Shown here piece after piece: positions 14,679-22,699 of a stretch of DNA of 23,322 nucleotides. This DNA is from a virus, in the IMG/VR virus record IMGVR_UViG_3300036820_000068, positions 1-23,322 of that record, one strand, 5' to 3'. Within the stretch, counting starts at the first letter, position 1; each line of letters starts with the position of its first letter. The notes below the pieces were generated by a model. The model was not told the origin of the DNA and ran no database searches. It saw only the letters and a program-made list of their open reading frames with translations. The position numbers and the translations under genes were made by a program.

Positions 14679-15613
14679 GCGACCGCGGGGTGTCGCTTGT
14701 TCGGCAACAAGAGTTCGCGAACCTTGTTCGGCACGAAGAACCCCACGACGTCGTGGCCCGCCTCGGCTTCGTCGGGTGTCGGTGCGCCGCCCATCCGAGG
14801 TCGACCCATTTGCGACCCCTGGAAATGGAAGCGCAACAGTTCAAGCGTGCCCATCGTCACGTTGGACGGAACCGTCGTGAAGCCCGCCGTGTACACCACG
14901 TGAATCGCCTGGGGCATGTGCGGAAAGGAAATGATTCCGCCGCCCGCCGACCGGCGCACGATGCGCCCGCCGTCAATCTCCACCGAGTAAATGTCACCAT
15001 GCGCCGGGTCGGCCGCTTGGATTAGGTCGTACTCGATTGGCCCGCGGAACTCGGACACCGCGACAAGGTTGACGATGGGTCGGTGACGAAGCCGGATGAA
15101 CATTTGGCCGCCGTCGTAACGCTCGTCATACTGGCGCACCAAGATCGGGCCGGTAATGAACTCGACCACCGGCGTGATTTGGTTAATGAACCGAAGCAAC
15201 TTGGCGTCCCGCGCCTTGTCGGTATTTTGGAAGTTCAAATAATCCTTGGCTTCACCGAGCGTGACCAGTGTTTGGCCGCCCGCCGTCGTGAGGTTCTGTT
15301 CGATCGAGACTTCCAAATACCCGTCGTTTGGGTACGTGTAGGTGGCGCCCGACGATGTGGTCGTCACCTGGAACGTGCACGCGTACACCCCGGCCGTGGC
15401 CGTGTCCGCGGTCACCCATGAGTACAACACCGTGCCCGAGGTCGGCGACACGATGGTCGCCGTCGCCGTCGTGGTTGGCGTAGCGGCAGTGATGGCCCGC
15501 ATGACGAACAACACGGTGCACCCGGTCAGGTTCACCACGTTGGCGTTGTTGTCGACAATGGTGGCGTTCAAGATGGGCAGGGTGTCGCCCTGGCGCACGA
15601 TCAAATCGGCCAC
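14675..15613 (-). CDS. Head-tail connector fused to an N-terminal BppU-like domain
   Basis: A 312-aa protein with two parts. Residues 1-108 (VRQGDTLPILNATIVDNNAN, CTVLFVMRAI, GVYACTFQVT, YPNDGYLEVSIEQNL) resemble the Ig-like N-terminal domain of BppU-type baseplate/fibre proteins. Residues about 115-312 look like a phage gp6-type head-tail connector: LVTLGEAKDYLNFQNTDKAR, LLRFINQITPVVEFITGPIL, RHRPIVNLVAVSEF, AIHVVYTAGFTTVPSNVTMG and an alpha-helical end. The connector forms a ring beneath the portal. The GTG at 15613 is adjacent to the previous gene and no internal start with a Shine-Dalgarno was noticed at the domain boundary, so it is read as one protein. It is unusual for a connector to be this long. 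Confidence 0.7.
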   Translation of the reverse strand: MADLIVRQGDTLPILNATIVDNNANVVNLTGCTVLFVMRAITAATPTTTATATIVSPTSGTVLYSWVTADTATAGVYACTFQVTTTSSGATYTYPNDGYLEVSIEQNLTTAGGQTLVTLGEAKDYLNFQNTDKARDAKLLRFINQITPVVEFITGPILVRQYDERYDGGQMFIRLRHRPIVNLVAVSEFRGPIEYDLIQAADPAHGDIYSVEIDGGRIVRRSAGGGIISFPHMPQAIHVVYTAGFTTVPSNVTMGTLELLRFHFQGSQMGRPRMGGAPTPDEAEAGHDVVGFFVPNKVRELLLPNKRHPAVA

Positions 15614-15626
15614 GCCGTCACCGCCT

Positions 15627-15980
15627 TTAGATAAACGTGAACTCCACGGTCGCCCCGCCCGCGGTGGCGTGGATGATCAGCGACGTAACGCCCGACGCAA
15701 TCGAACTCGCCATCCACGGACCTGCCGGGGCAATCGGAAATCCGGTGTCGGTGTTGTCGAGGTTCGTACGAATGAACAAGTTGGACGTGTTAGTCGTCGG
15801 GATGAACAAGGCGAAGAACACCGCACTGTTCGGTACGGCCACGGTGTTGTCACCGGTGACCAACGGCACGTCCACGATGGCGGCGACGATGGCGCCACCG
15901 GTCGCCGTGTTCGGGCCGATGATCTTGGACCCCGACGCCAACCCTGCCGCTAGGCCGGAAATCGTCAGTTGCCCGGCCAC
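15627..15980 (-). CDS. Small beta-rich virion protein (unknown)
   Basis: A 117-aa protein starting at GTG 15980, overlapping the end of the previous gene by 16 bp. It has alternating hydrophobic and polar strands with Gly/Ala/Thr (GSKIIGPNTATGGAIVAAIV, SNLFIRTNLDNTDTG, TSLIIHATAGGATVEFTFI), like a single jelly-roll or beta-sandwich. No motif is recognised. Between the capsid genes and the connector it could be a capsid decoration or head protein. Its Ala/Thr-rich style is similar to the 203-aa protein two genes upstream. Confidence 0.6.
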   Translation of the reverse strand: MAGQLTISGLAAGLASGSKIIGPNTATGGAIVAAIVDVPLVTGDNTVAVPNSAVFFALFIPTTNTSNLFIRTNLDNTDTGFPIAPAGPWMASSIASGVTSLIIHATAGGATVEFTFI

Positions 15981-16225
15981 GTGTCCCCGACTTGGGGTTG
16001 CTCCGGGCGAACCTTGGGCGGGCGACCTCGACGCGGGCGCGGCGGGTCCGGCGATTCGGCTACCGGCGGGACGGCCGTGGTCGGCGCATCCCCCCGGTAG
16101 CCGTTGCGCTCCAAATCCGCCGTAATCGAACGGGCAAGGTTCACGTCACCGGTGGCCACGGCGCGTTCACGTGCGGCCACCCATGCCCGGATTTTCACGG
16201 CGTGCCGGTCCGTTGGGAGCGGCAT
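15965..16225 (-). CDS. Small AT-hook-like protein in the head module
   Basis: An 86-aa protein. The N-terminal half is helical (HAVKIRAWVAARERAVATGD, LARSITADLERNG); the C-terminal half is Pro/Arg-rich and contains RPRRGRPPKVRP, which matches the AT-hook core (RGRP flanked by basic residues). It starts at ATG 16225, one base overlapping the previous TAA (TAATG). AT-hooks bind the minor groove of AT-rich DNA; here in a GC-rich phage the motif could bind DNA inside the head or host AT-rich tracts, or be an incidental basic linker. I do not know a family for it. The function is not established. Confidence 0.65.
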   Translation of the reverse strand: MPLPTDRHAVKIRAWVAARERAVATGDVNLARSITADLERNGYRGDAPTTAVPPVAESPDPPRPRRGRPPKVRPEQPQVGDTWPGN

Positions 16226-16836
16226 TAGGACAGGAACACCAGGGGGGTCACGGTGACGGCCGTGGGGGTCGTCAGAGTGGCCGGTGCGGTGCCCGTGGTG
16301 GCCGTCACGGACAGGGCGTAGGAGAACGGTGCCCCGGTGTTCCAGGCGAATCCCCCGACCGCTGCGGCGACAGATACCGATGCCGCCGAGTTCACGGTGC
16401 CGGTTTCTTGGAACCCGGCGAACACGAACCCGTTGGGAGCATTGGCCGCCGTGATGGTGACGGCCGACGCCAACGCGATCGAGTACGGCGCCGACGCCGT
16501 GGGTGCCACGGCGGCGAAGTTCGCCGACTGCGCCAACAGGGCCGACAGCGCCCCGGTGGACATTCCCGAATAAAGCGCGGCGTAACCGATGGTCGTGGTT
16601 GGGGCGGTCGCCCCGGCGATGAATCCCACCTTTGTAATGACCGAACCGACGTCGACCGGGATGGCCACGACGACCAGCTTGTTGGTGACAAGCCCGGCGC
16701 CGTCCGTGAGTCCACCGATACCCGTGTAAGAGGCATTGGAGAAAACCGGTTGCGACGGGTTCGTCGCGTTGGTGGCTTGGCCCAAGGCGGACCAAAGCGG
16801 GTTGGTGGTTGGGTAACGACCCTTGACAAGAGGCAT
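16225..16836 (-). CDS. Ala/Thr-rich protein after the capsid gene (decoration/structural candidate)
   Basis: A 203-aa protein starting at ATG 16836, with a strong Shine-Dalgarno (GAAAGGAAA in the sense strand). It is rich in Ala, Thr, Ser and Gly, with a short N-terminal polar segment (MPLVKGRYPTTNPLW) and many beta-strand-like stretches (TNKLVVVAIPVDVGSVITKV, PNGFVFAGFQETGTV, ATLTTPTAVTVTPLVF). It follows the 545-aa capsid gene across a 97-bp gap that carries a hairpin. Such a gene immediately after the capsid often encodes a decoration protein or head fibre, but I recognise no family. Confidence 0.65.
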   Translation of the reverse strand: MPLVKGRYPTTNPLWSALGQATNATNPSQPVFSNASYTGIGGLTDGAGLVTNKLVVVAIPVDVGSVITKVGFIAGATAPTTTIGYAALYSGMSTGALSALLAQSANFAAVAPTASAPYSIALASAVTITAANAPNGFVFAGFQETGTVNSAASVSVAAAVGGFAWNTGAPFSYALSVTATTGTAPATLTTPTAVTVTPLVFLS

Positions 16837-16884
16837 TGAAGTTTCCTTTCGGTGCAACGTTGAGTGGTGTTAGGGAGGACGGAC

Positions 16885-16921
16885 CCCGGGCCGGTCGGGT
16901 TCCTACGCCGACCAGCCCGGG
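16885..16921. other. Long imperfect hairpin between capsid and next gene
   Basis: CCCGGGCCGGTCGG (16885-16898) and CCGACCAGCCCGGG (16908-16921) form a 14-bp stem with one C-A mismatch and a 9-nt loop. No T-run follows on the minus strand, so it is not a simple Rho-independent terminator. Its position in the spacer after a capsid cistron fits an mRNA processing/stability element or partial attenuator. Confidence 0.6.
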
Positions 16922-16933
16922 ACCCCCGAACCG

Positions 16934-18571
16934 TTAGAACGTGATGGACGTAACGGTCGAGCCGGTCGGTGCCGCCAGGTAGGTCCCTTGCGCAACGGCA
17001 AGGGACTGGCCGTAGCGGACCAAGAAGGCGACGTAGTTGTAAACCTGGTATCGAAGTTCCAGGGTCCCCGAGAGGATTTCGGGAAGCACGCGCACGCGCA
17101 TGTCCCCCTCAAACAACCATGCGTCGTCCCACTTGGCGCCAAGCACCACGTCGTTGGTGCCCGTCAGGACACCGGACCCGTTGTCGGTCGTCGGCACGTT
17201 GGCGTCGATGTAGGCGTTGGGGCCAAACGGGAGCTTGCCCGCGAGACCTTCGGCCGGAACGTCGCCCACGTTGATCGCGCCCGGGTTGAACGGCGAGAAA
17301 TCCGAAGCCTCAACAAGAGGTCGGCCCGTCGAGTCCAACGTCGTGGCGTACCAAAACCAACGCCGCGGGTGCATGACGTAGTTGAGGTTCGACAGGTCGT
17401 AACGGTTCCACGCGATGTTCGACGCCATTGCGCCGGTCACCTGCGGGAAATACTGACCGTTCGGCGTGCCTTCCGTCGCCGTGATCACATTGGTACCCGA
17501 CCAGTTGGTCGACGGGTACACGCCAAGCAACTGGCCGCCGTTGAGCGCGGCCGAGTTGGTGCCGTTGCCGTAGACAACCTGCCGGTCAACCAAGCGGTTG
17601 TAGTCGGAGAGCAAGTCCTCCATGATCACGCGGTCAACGATTTGGCCGGGCGACTGCTCAATCAACTGGATGGCGACGTCCTCTTGGCCCGCAAGGGTCT
17701 TGACGTTCGCCGTCACCGCGGTGTCGGTGTAGTCCACCGACGTCACGGCGCCACCGTCAGCGCCTTGGACGCCAACTTGGGTCAGCGTCGCGAGCTTCGG
17801 AATGTTGATCGAGTCCGTGCCTTCGGGCAGGTCCATTTGCCGACAAAGCCCGGCGGTGATCCGACCCGCACGAAGGCCACCGATGTATTCATCGACCAGC
17901 CACAAGGGCGGAACGAAGTAACCACCTTGGCCGTCCGTCCGGTTGGGATTCACCCGCTTTTCAAACGGGTTCGTTTGCATCCCCTGACTACGGGAACCAA
18001 CGAACGATCCGGTGAACTCGCGTTCGGCTTCGTCAACCTGACGTTGTGCCCGCGCCTCGCGGTCGGCCGCCCGCTTGGGCAACTCGACTTCGATTTCCTT
18101 GGCGTGGCGCGTGAGCCGATCCCGAGCGCCCGACACGTCGTGAAGCCGCGATTGGGCCAACGGGTGGAACATGGCGGCCAGGTCGCGGAAGTACGACACG
18201 GACTTGCCGCTCCCGTCCTTGTATTCGGGATCGGGGCGGTACGTCATCGGTTCGGACACCAAGACGATGTTGCCCTTGTGTTCGGAGGCGGCGGCGGCCC
18301 GACGTGCGACGATTTCTTCGTGTTGACGGATGCGCTCGTCAAGCTCAACGATGCCCGCTTCGTGAAGGTCGACGGCCGACTTGAAGTCGGTTTCGGCCTT
18401 GCGGTACGCCTCGACGTCGTCGTCGGTGATCTTGTCCGCTTCGGTGGCGCGCCGGGCTTCAAACTCGGCGCGTTCCGTTTCGCGGGCGTCGATCATGGTG
18501 CCCCACTCTTCGACCTTCGTTGCGCGCAGTGTCCGCAACTGGTCTAGGAGTGTCGGTTCCGGTGTTGGCAT
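16934..18571 (-). CDS. Major capsid protein, HK97 fold, with N-terminal coiled-coil scaffold region
   Basis: A 545-aa phage capsid protein of the HK97-fold family. Residues about 10-105 form a charged helical region (LDQLRTLRATKVEEWGTM, ETERAEFEARRATEADKI, ELDERIRQHEEIVARRAAAA) that should be a scaffold/delta domain removed by the protease. A second segment (about 106-205) has SVSYFRDLAAMF and HAKEIEVELPKR. The capsid core starts near 206 (RVNPN, GGYFVPPLWLVDEYI) and includes SINIPKLATLTQ, DVAIQLIEQSPGQIVDRV, VMHPRRWFWYATTLDS and the end LSGTLELRYQVYNYVAFL. The ATG is 18571, with GAAAGGAAAG about 5-8 nt upstream. It is paralogous to the upstream 416-aa capsid gene (same order of motifs) and separated by 150 bp with hairpins. 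Confidence 0.88.
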   Translation of the reverse strand: MPTPEPTLLDQLRTLRATKVEEWGTMIDARETERAEFEARRATEADKITDDDVEAYRKAETDFKSAVDLHEAGIVELDERIRQHEEIVARRAAAASEHKGNIVLVSEPMTYRPDPEYKDGSGKSVSYFRDLAAMFHPLAQSRLHDVSGARDRLTRHAKEIEVELPKRAADREARAQRQVDEAEREFTGSFVGSRSQGMQTNPFEKRVNPNRTDGQGGYFVPPLWLVDEYIGGLRAGRITAGLCRQMDLPEGTDSINIPKLATLTQVGVQGADGGAVTSVDYTDTAVTANVKTLAGQEDVAIQLIEQSPGQIVDRVIMEDLLSDYNRLVDRQVVYGNGTNSAALNGGQLLGVYPSTNWSGTNVITATEGTPNGQYFPQVTGAMASNIAWNRYDLSNLNYVMHPRRWFWYATTLDSTGRPLVEASDFSPFNPGAINVGDVPAEGLAGKLPFGPNAYIDANVPTTDNGSGVLTGTNDVVLGAKWDDAWLFEGDMRVRVLPEILSGTLELRYQVYNYVAFLVRYGQSLAVAQGTYLAAPTGSTVTSITF

Positions 18572-18593
18572 GACTCTTTCCTTTCGGGAGTAA

Positions 18594-18611
18594 GCGCGCC
18601 AAGTGGCACGC
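18594..18611 (-). other. Hairpin just upstream of the 545-aa capsid gene
   Basis: In the mRNA sense, GCGTGCC, loop ACTT, GGCGCGC form a 7-bp stem with one U-G pair. It ends 22 nt before the ATG (18571), just before the Shine-Dalgarno. Together with the palindrome at 18654-18669 it may affect mRNA stability or expression of the capsid gene. Confidence 0.4.
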
Positions 18612-18653
18612 GTGGCATTGCTCCCGGGTGGTGCGAGCGGGCGGCCGGGGTGC

Positions 18654-18669
18654 TGCGCCAGATGGCGCA
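18654..18669. repeat. Perfect 7-bp inverted repeat between the two capsid genes
   Basis: TGCGCCA, GA, TGGCGCA. The spacer is just 2 bp, so as DNA it could be a dimeric protein site; as RNA it would form a slightly shorter hairpin. It lies in the only 150-bp gap of the head region. A tandem GCGGGCC pair (18675-18688) is next to it. Confidence 0.5.
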
Positions 18670-18721
18670 ACGACGCGGGCCGCGGGCCGTGACCGGCGCG
18701 GGCGTTATGAACTGGTCGGGT

Positions 18722-19972
18722 TTAGAACCCGGATTGAACGACCATGCCCGTTCCGTTCAACGTTGCCGTTGACGACGGGTAGGCGGCGATAAATGCGACG
18801 TAGTTGCGAATCTGGATGCGGGCTTCCAGCGTGCCCGCGAGGACTTCCAAGAACACGTTGGTGACCGGCGTGCCTTCCCACAACAGGAAGTCGGATTGGC
18901 GAACCGCGATGATTTGGTCCGCGTTGGCCGTCGCGCCCGCAGTGTTGGTCACGGCGTCGTCGCAATACACGGACCACCCGAGCATCGACCCCACGGCGTT
19001 GGTGCCATCGGGGTCGAGCTTGACCGGTGCGGCGAGTTCGGGCGGCACGATCGGACGCAAGGACGAGTCCTCGGATGAGCCGATCCACGCCCACCGAGCG
19101 GTCCGCATAAGCCACGCTTCGGGTGGCAAGTTCCGGTTGTCGCCCAACTGTCCGGCGACCTGGCCGATGAATGGGTACATTTCGGACAGGGTCGGCGATG
19201 CGTCGGTGTAGGTGACTTGGTTGGCCGCCGCCGCGTTGACGGTGACGCCGGTGAATTGTCCGGCGGAGCCGGTGCCGTACAACATCGACACTTCAAGGTC
19301 GGCGTCGTAGGAGGACGACAAGTCCTTGAAGATCGCCCAATCCAAATGTGCACCCGGCGGCGACTGTTCCAACAGTTGCAAGGCAACGTCGGATTGACCC
19401 GACAGGGTCACCACCGGAGAGGTCTTGGCCGTGTCGACAATCGCTTGGTCGGGGTCGGGCACAAGGTCTTGGGCCACGGCGTCGTCGGTGCCGGTCGTCA
19501 GCAACGGAATGTTGATCGACTGACAACCGGCCGGGAGCGGGAACAGGCCGCCCGCCTCGTTGACAAGGTCGGCGAGAACTCGGCCCGGCCGCTTGGCCGT
19601 CAGGAACTTTTCAACCAGCCACAACGGCGGGGCAAAGTAGCCGCCTTCGCCGGGCGTCACGTTCGGGTTGACGCGGGTTTCAAGTTCGGCGTCGTCGTGC
19701 TTTCGTGCGAACCGGTCGCGCTTGGCGAGTTCGACGCGCATTTCTGCTTCGTGCCGGGCCAGGCGGGCGTTCGCCGCGTTGTCGCCCTGGTGCCCGTTGA
19801 CCATGTCCTTGAAGTAGGACACCGGCGCTTCGCGCTCGTAGGTCAGGGGTTCCCGCTTGACGCCTTCGCCCCAATGTGCGGTCGACAACGTCGCGGTGAT
19901 TTGTTCGTCGGGCGCGATCCACCCGGCGGCCCGCGCCTCAGCGGCGGCCGTGTCGGCCAGAGTGTCGGTCAT
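18722..19972 (-). CDS. Second HK97-fold capsid protein (paralog, shorter N-terminus)
   Basis: A 416-aa capsid protein homologous to the 545-aa gene downstream. Shared, in order: APVSYFKDMVNG versus KSVSYFRDLAAM; RHEAEMRVELAKR versus RHAKEIEVELPKR; RVNPN, GGYF, PPLWLV at residue 100; SINIPLL versus SINIPKL; DVALQLLEQSP versus DVAIQLIEQSP; and near the end LAGTLEARIQIRNYVAFI versus LSGTLELRYQVYNYVAFL. It lacks the roughly 100-residue charged coiled-coil at the start of the other protein, carrying only an Ala/acidic N-terminus. The ATG (19972) overlaps the protease stop (ATGA), so it is coupled to the protease. Two capsid genes could mean hexamer/vertex specialisation or one duplicated copy in decline, but both frames are intact. 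Confidence 0.85.
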   Translation of the reverse strand: MTDTLADTAAAEARAAGWIAPDEQITATLSTAHWGEGVKREPLTYEREAPVSYFKDMVNGHQGDNAANARLARHEAEMRVELAKRDRFARKHDDAELETRVNPNVTPGEGGYFAPPLWLVEKFLTAKRPGRVLADLVNEAGGLFPLPAGCQSINIPLLTTGTDDAVAQDLVPDPDQAIVDTAKTSPVVTLSGQSDVALQLLEQSPPGAHLDWAIFKDLSSSYDADLEVSMLYGTGSAGQFTGVTVNAAAANQVTYTDASPTLSEMYPFIGQVAGQLGDNRNLPPEAWLMRTARWAWIGSSEDSSLRPIVPPELAAPVKLDPDGTNAVGSMLGWSVYCDDAVTNTAGATANADQIIAVRQSDFLLWEGTPVTNVFLEVLAGTLEARIQIRNYVAFIAAYPSSTATLNGTGMVVQSGF

Positions 19973-21447
19973 ACCGCGACCTTCCCGGCCCGGCGGGCCA
20001 ACCGTGCCTTGGCGTCGGTGGAGTAGTTCGGCAATGTGTCGAGTGCCGACAAGGGTGCCGACTTGCCTTCGGCGGGCGGCGGTGGCTTGTTCTTGGACGG
20101 GTCCGTCTTGTCCATGTCTGCGTCCTGTGCAATGTCGGGATTCTTGACTCCCATGAGTGCGGACAGTTCCACCAACGCGTGGTCGATGTTCGTGTCCGCC
20201 CCTTGCACCAAGTCGAGGACGGCCGACAGAGTTTTCATGTTGGCCGCCGAAATAGCCGCACCGGCCCGGAGTTCCACCAACGCCGCCATGTACTCGTCGG
20301 GCGTGATGCCACGAATGGCGAAGGCGTCCCGTAGGTCAATCGCCGTCGACCCGGCGGTGTGCGGGTTGGCGCCGAAGTTCACCACGGAAACATCGCCCTG
20401 GTGCATGTTGACTTCTTGGATTTCGCGTTGGGTATAGTCCTCGTCCCACTCCTGGCGAGTGGCCCGGAAGGCGAACGACATTTCGTCAAGGTCGCCGTCG
20501 TCCACGGCGGCCCGGACGATCGACACGTCCGGTCGGGACAGGTTCAAGGTCGCTTCGGTGAACAACCCGGTCGAGTCCGACGACAGTTGCAACGTGCCCG
20601 ACTTGGTGCGGGCCATCGTGATCCCGTCGTGGTTGCACAAGAAGTTGACGTCCGCCTTGTCGTTGATCGTCTTGGCAAATGCGTTGCGTGCGATCGTTTC
20701 TTGATACGGGCCAAACATGTCGGATACCTCGTAAGGCTTTTCGACCACCGAGGCATACCCGGTGAAGCGAAGCGATGTACCGCCGCTGCCGTTGGCCACC
20801 TCGCGCATTTCAAAGCGATGGGCCGTGCGGAAGTCGGGGTCCTGTTCACGCACGCACCGGGTTTCGGTGGTCGTGCGTCGTTCGGATCGGAACTCGTCGC
20901 CGTACAACCGGGCACGTGCGGCGGCCGTCCGTGACGGTGCCGCCTTCTTTTCCGGCGCCTCCCCGCTGCCCCCACAATCGGGGCACTCACGGTTCCCGTC
21001 GAGGATCGTTCCCGATCCCTCGCACGTCGGGCACGGTGTTCCCTGGTCGTCATCGGTCCGTGTTTCGGTGCCGGTGTCGTCGGCTTCCTTTAGTTGTGGC
21101 ACGTCATCGTCCTTCACTCCCGCGTCCTTTAGGTGGGCCGCTAGATGCGCCCACACGCCATGCACATCGCCACTTGGCAGGGTCGTCCCGTTGCGCGCTC
21201 CGTTGAGGACCCCAATGCCCGTCGAACACGCAATGGTCGACGCGGCGCCAGGGCCGCCGTCCGAGGCAACAAAGTGGTGAATGAACTTCCAATCGCTCTT
21301 GTTCGTGCCATCGGTTCCGGGCGCCTGCCATGCGAACGTCCGCACGCCTTCGGCTTTGTTCATCGGAATGTCGAGGTTCTTTTCCATTGCCGGGCCGTTC
21401 CAGGTCCCGTCGTCGGTCGCGGTGTGATGTATCGGAACTGCTGGCAC
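19969..21447 (-). CDS. Prohead protease (HK97 gp4-like) with extra N-terminal and Cys-rich domains
   Basis: A 492-aa protein in three parts. Residues about 6-110 (HHTATDDGTWNGPA, AYAWQ-like RTFAWQAPGTDG, DWKFIHHFVASDGGPGAAS, GIGVLNGARNGTTLP, WAHLAAHLKDAGV) are an accessory domain also found on actinophage proteases. Residues 139-162 hold CPTCEGSG and CPDCGGSG, a DnaJ-like half zinc finger. The protease domain (about 205-400) shows LCNHD (His273), DEMSFAF (Ser324) and GDVSVVNFGANP, the S78/U35 pattern for maturation of HK97-type heads. The C-terminus is Ala- and Pro-rich. The GTG at 21447 is preferred over the longer frame from 21564 because AGGGGG lies about 6 nt upstream and the domain starts there. 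It overlaps the next ATG (ATGA). Confidence 0.85.
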   Translation of the reverse strand: MPAVPIHHTATDDGTWNGPAMEKNLDIPMNKAEGVRTFAWQAPGTDGTNKSDWKFIHHFVASDGGPGAASTIACSTGIGVLNGARNGTTLPSGDVHGVWAHLAAHLKDAGVKDDDVPQLKEADDTGTETRTDDDQGTPCPTCEGSGTILDGNRECPDCGGSGEAPEKKAAPSRTAAARARLYGDEFRSERRTTTETRCVREQDPDFRTAHRFEMREVANGSGGTSLRFTGYASVVEKPYEVSDMFGPYQETIARNAFAKTINDKADVNFLCNHDGITMARTKSGTLQLSSDSTGLFTEATLNLSRPDVSIVRAAVDDGDLDEMSFAFRATRQEWDEDYTQREIQEVNMHQGDVSVVNFGANPHTAGSTAIDLRDAFAIRGITPDEYMAALVELRAGAAISAANMKTLSAVLDLVQGADTNIDHALVELSALMGVKNPDIAQDADMDKTDPSKNKPPPPAEGKSAPLSALDTLPNYSTDAKARLARRAGKVAV

Positions 21448-21457
21448 GTCACACCCC

Positions 21458-22699
21458 CTAGAAGGACGGCGGCGGCGCCGGTGGGCCGCCGGGTTGACCA
21501 ACGCCGGGTGGCGCCGATGGCGCGGCCGAGTTGAGCGGTTGCGCCGGGTTGGCCCCGATGCCATCGGGAAGCGGTGCCTTCTTTTCCTTCTCGCGGATTT
21601 CGTCCGAGGTCAACCACCCGGCCGTCCGGGCCGCCATGTAGGCGGCATAACGAGTCGGGGTGTCACCGGCGAGCCGCGCGTCAAGATCAAACTTCACGTA
21701 TTGGTTAGGCGGCACCAACAGGTTGAACAACGACTCCCACTTGCCGAGGTAACCGCCGACCGTGTTGCGCGTGAACCCAAGCTCTTGTTGCTCGATGCCG
21801 GTGCCCCACGACGTCGACCGGTCAACGATGCCGATCATGTGCGGCGGAACCCGAAAAATCATTCCCGAGATTTCGCCTTGCGAGAACTGGCGCGACTCGA
21901 TGAATTGTGAGTCCTCCGGGTTGAGTGAGATTTGTTCCCACTTCAACCCGCCGGTCAGGACGGCCGGTAGGTTCCCGGCACCGATGCCTTGGTGCGCTTG
22001 CATCCACGACCGTGCGAGGTCCAACGTTTCTTCTTCAGTCATGTCCTCTTGCGCGTAGATCACGCCGGACGGGTTGGCCGAGTTGGCAAAGAACGAACCG
22101 CCGTACATGTCCGCCGCACGCGCCAAGCCAATGGTGTTCCGCAACATTTCCACCGGGTTCAACCCGACGACGGAACCGGGTACTTGCAAGTTGCGCACGT
22201 GGCACATGTCGTCAATCGACTTGACCATGCCGCCGACGCGGTATTCGATCGTCCCGTCCGCCAGGCGCCGCACCCGGACGTTGTCGGGGTGTAGTGGCTT
22301 CAACTGTGTGGGCAACAAGGTGTCGGGGTCACGTTGGGTGACCAACGAGTAAGAGTTCCCCCGCAAGGTCAACGACACCATGCCTTGGGTGAACCAGTCT
22401 TGTTGCGTGATTTCAACGAACGGTTGCAGCACGATCGGCGACGGCGGGAGCTCAATGTCGGGGCCGTTGTTGTTCTTTCGATACTGACGCAGCGGCAACG
22501 TCGACACCGCGTCGGCCAGCACCGACACGGACCCGTACACGGCCGCCACTTCAAGGGCCGTCTTTTCGGACACGTAGGTTCCGGCTACCGACCCGCCCAA
22601 CATGCCGTTGGACGGTGGCGTCGAATCGCCCCACGGCATCGTGGGGTCGGCGCCTCGGCGTTCAAGCAGGGCCGTCGTCGCCCGGCGAATGATGCTCAC
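21458..22699 (-). CDS. HK97-family portal protein
   Basis: A 413-aa portal protein, forming the dodecameric DNA channel at the head vertex. Signature pieces: SEKTALEVAAVYGSVSVLAD and AVSTLPLRQYRK at the start, TQGMVSLTLRGNSYSLVTQRD, LKPLHPDNVRVRRLADGTIE, LQVPGSVVGLNPVEMLRNTI, SGVIYAQEDMTEEETL, AVLTGGLKWEQISLNPEDSQFIE, FRVPPHMIGIVDRSTSWGTG and KWESLFNLLVPPNQYVKFDL. The end (about 385-413) is a Pro-rich disordered tail. GTG 22699 overlaps the stop of the preceding small gene (GTGA). Confidence 0.92.
   Translation of the reverse strand: MSIIRRATTALLERRGADPTMPWGDSTPPSNGMLGGSVAGTYVSEKTALEVAAVYGSVSVLADAVSTLPLRQYRKNNNGPDIELPPSPIVLQPFVEITQQDWFTQGMVSLTLRGNSYSLVTQRDPDTLLPTQLKPLHPDNVRVRRLADGTIEYRVGGMVKSIDDMCHVRNLQVPGSVVGLNPVEMLRNTIGLARAADMYGGSFFANSANPSGVIYAQEDMTEEETLDLARSWMQAHQGIGAGNLPAVLTGGLKWEQISLNPEDSQFIESRQFSQGEISGMIFRVPPHMIGIVDRSTSWGTGIEQQELGFTRNTVGGYLGKWESLFNLLVPPNQYVKFDLDARLAGDTPTRYAAYMAARTAGWLTSDEIREKEKKAPLPDGIGANPAQPLNSAAPSAPPGVGQPGGPPAPPPSF

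Noticed and set aside
16988-18547. 519-codon plus-strand open frame
   Set aside because: It is antisense to the capsid gene, has a low-complexity Arg/Gly/Val composition and no domain pattern; typical shadow frame in GC-rich DNA.
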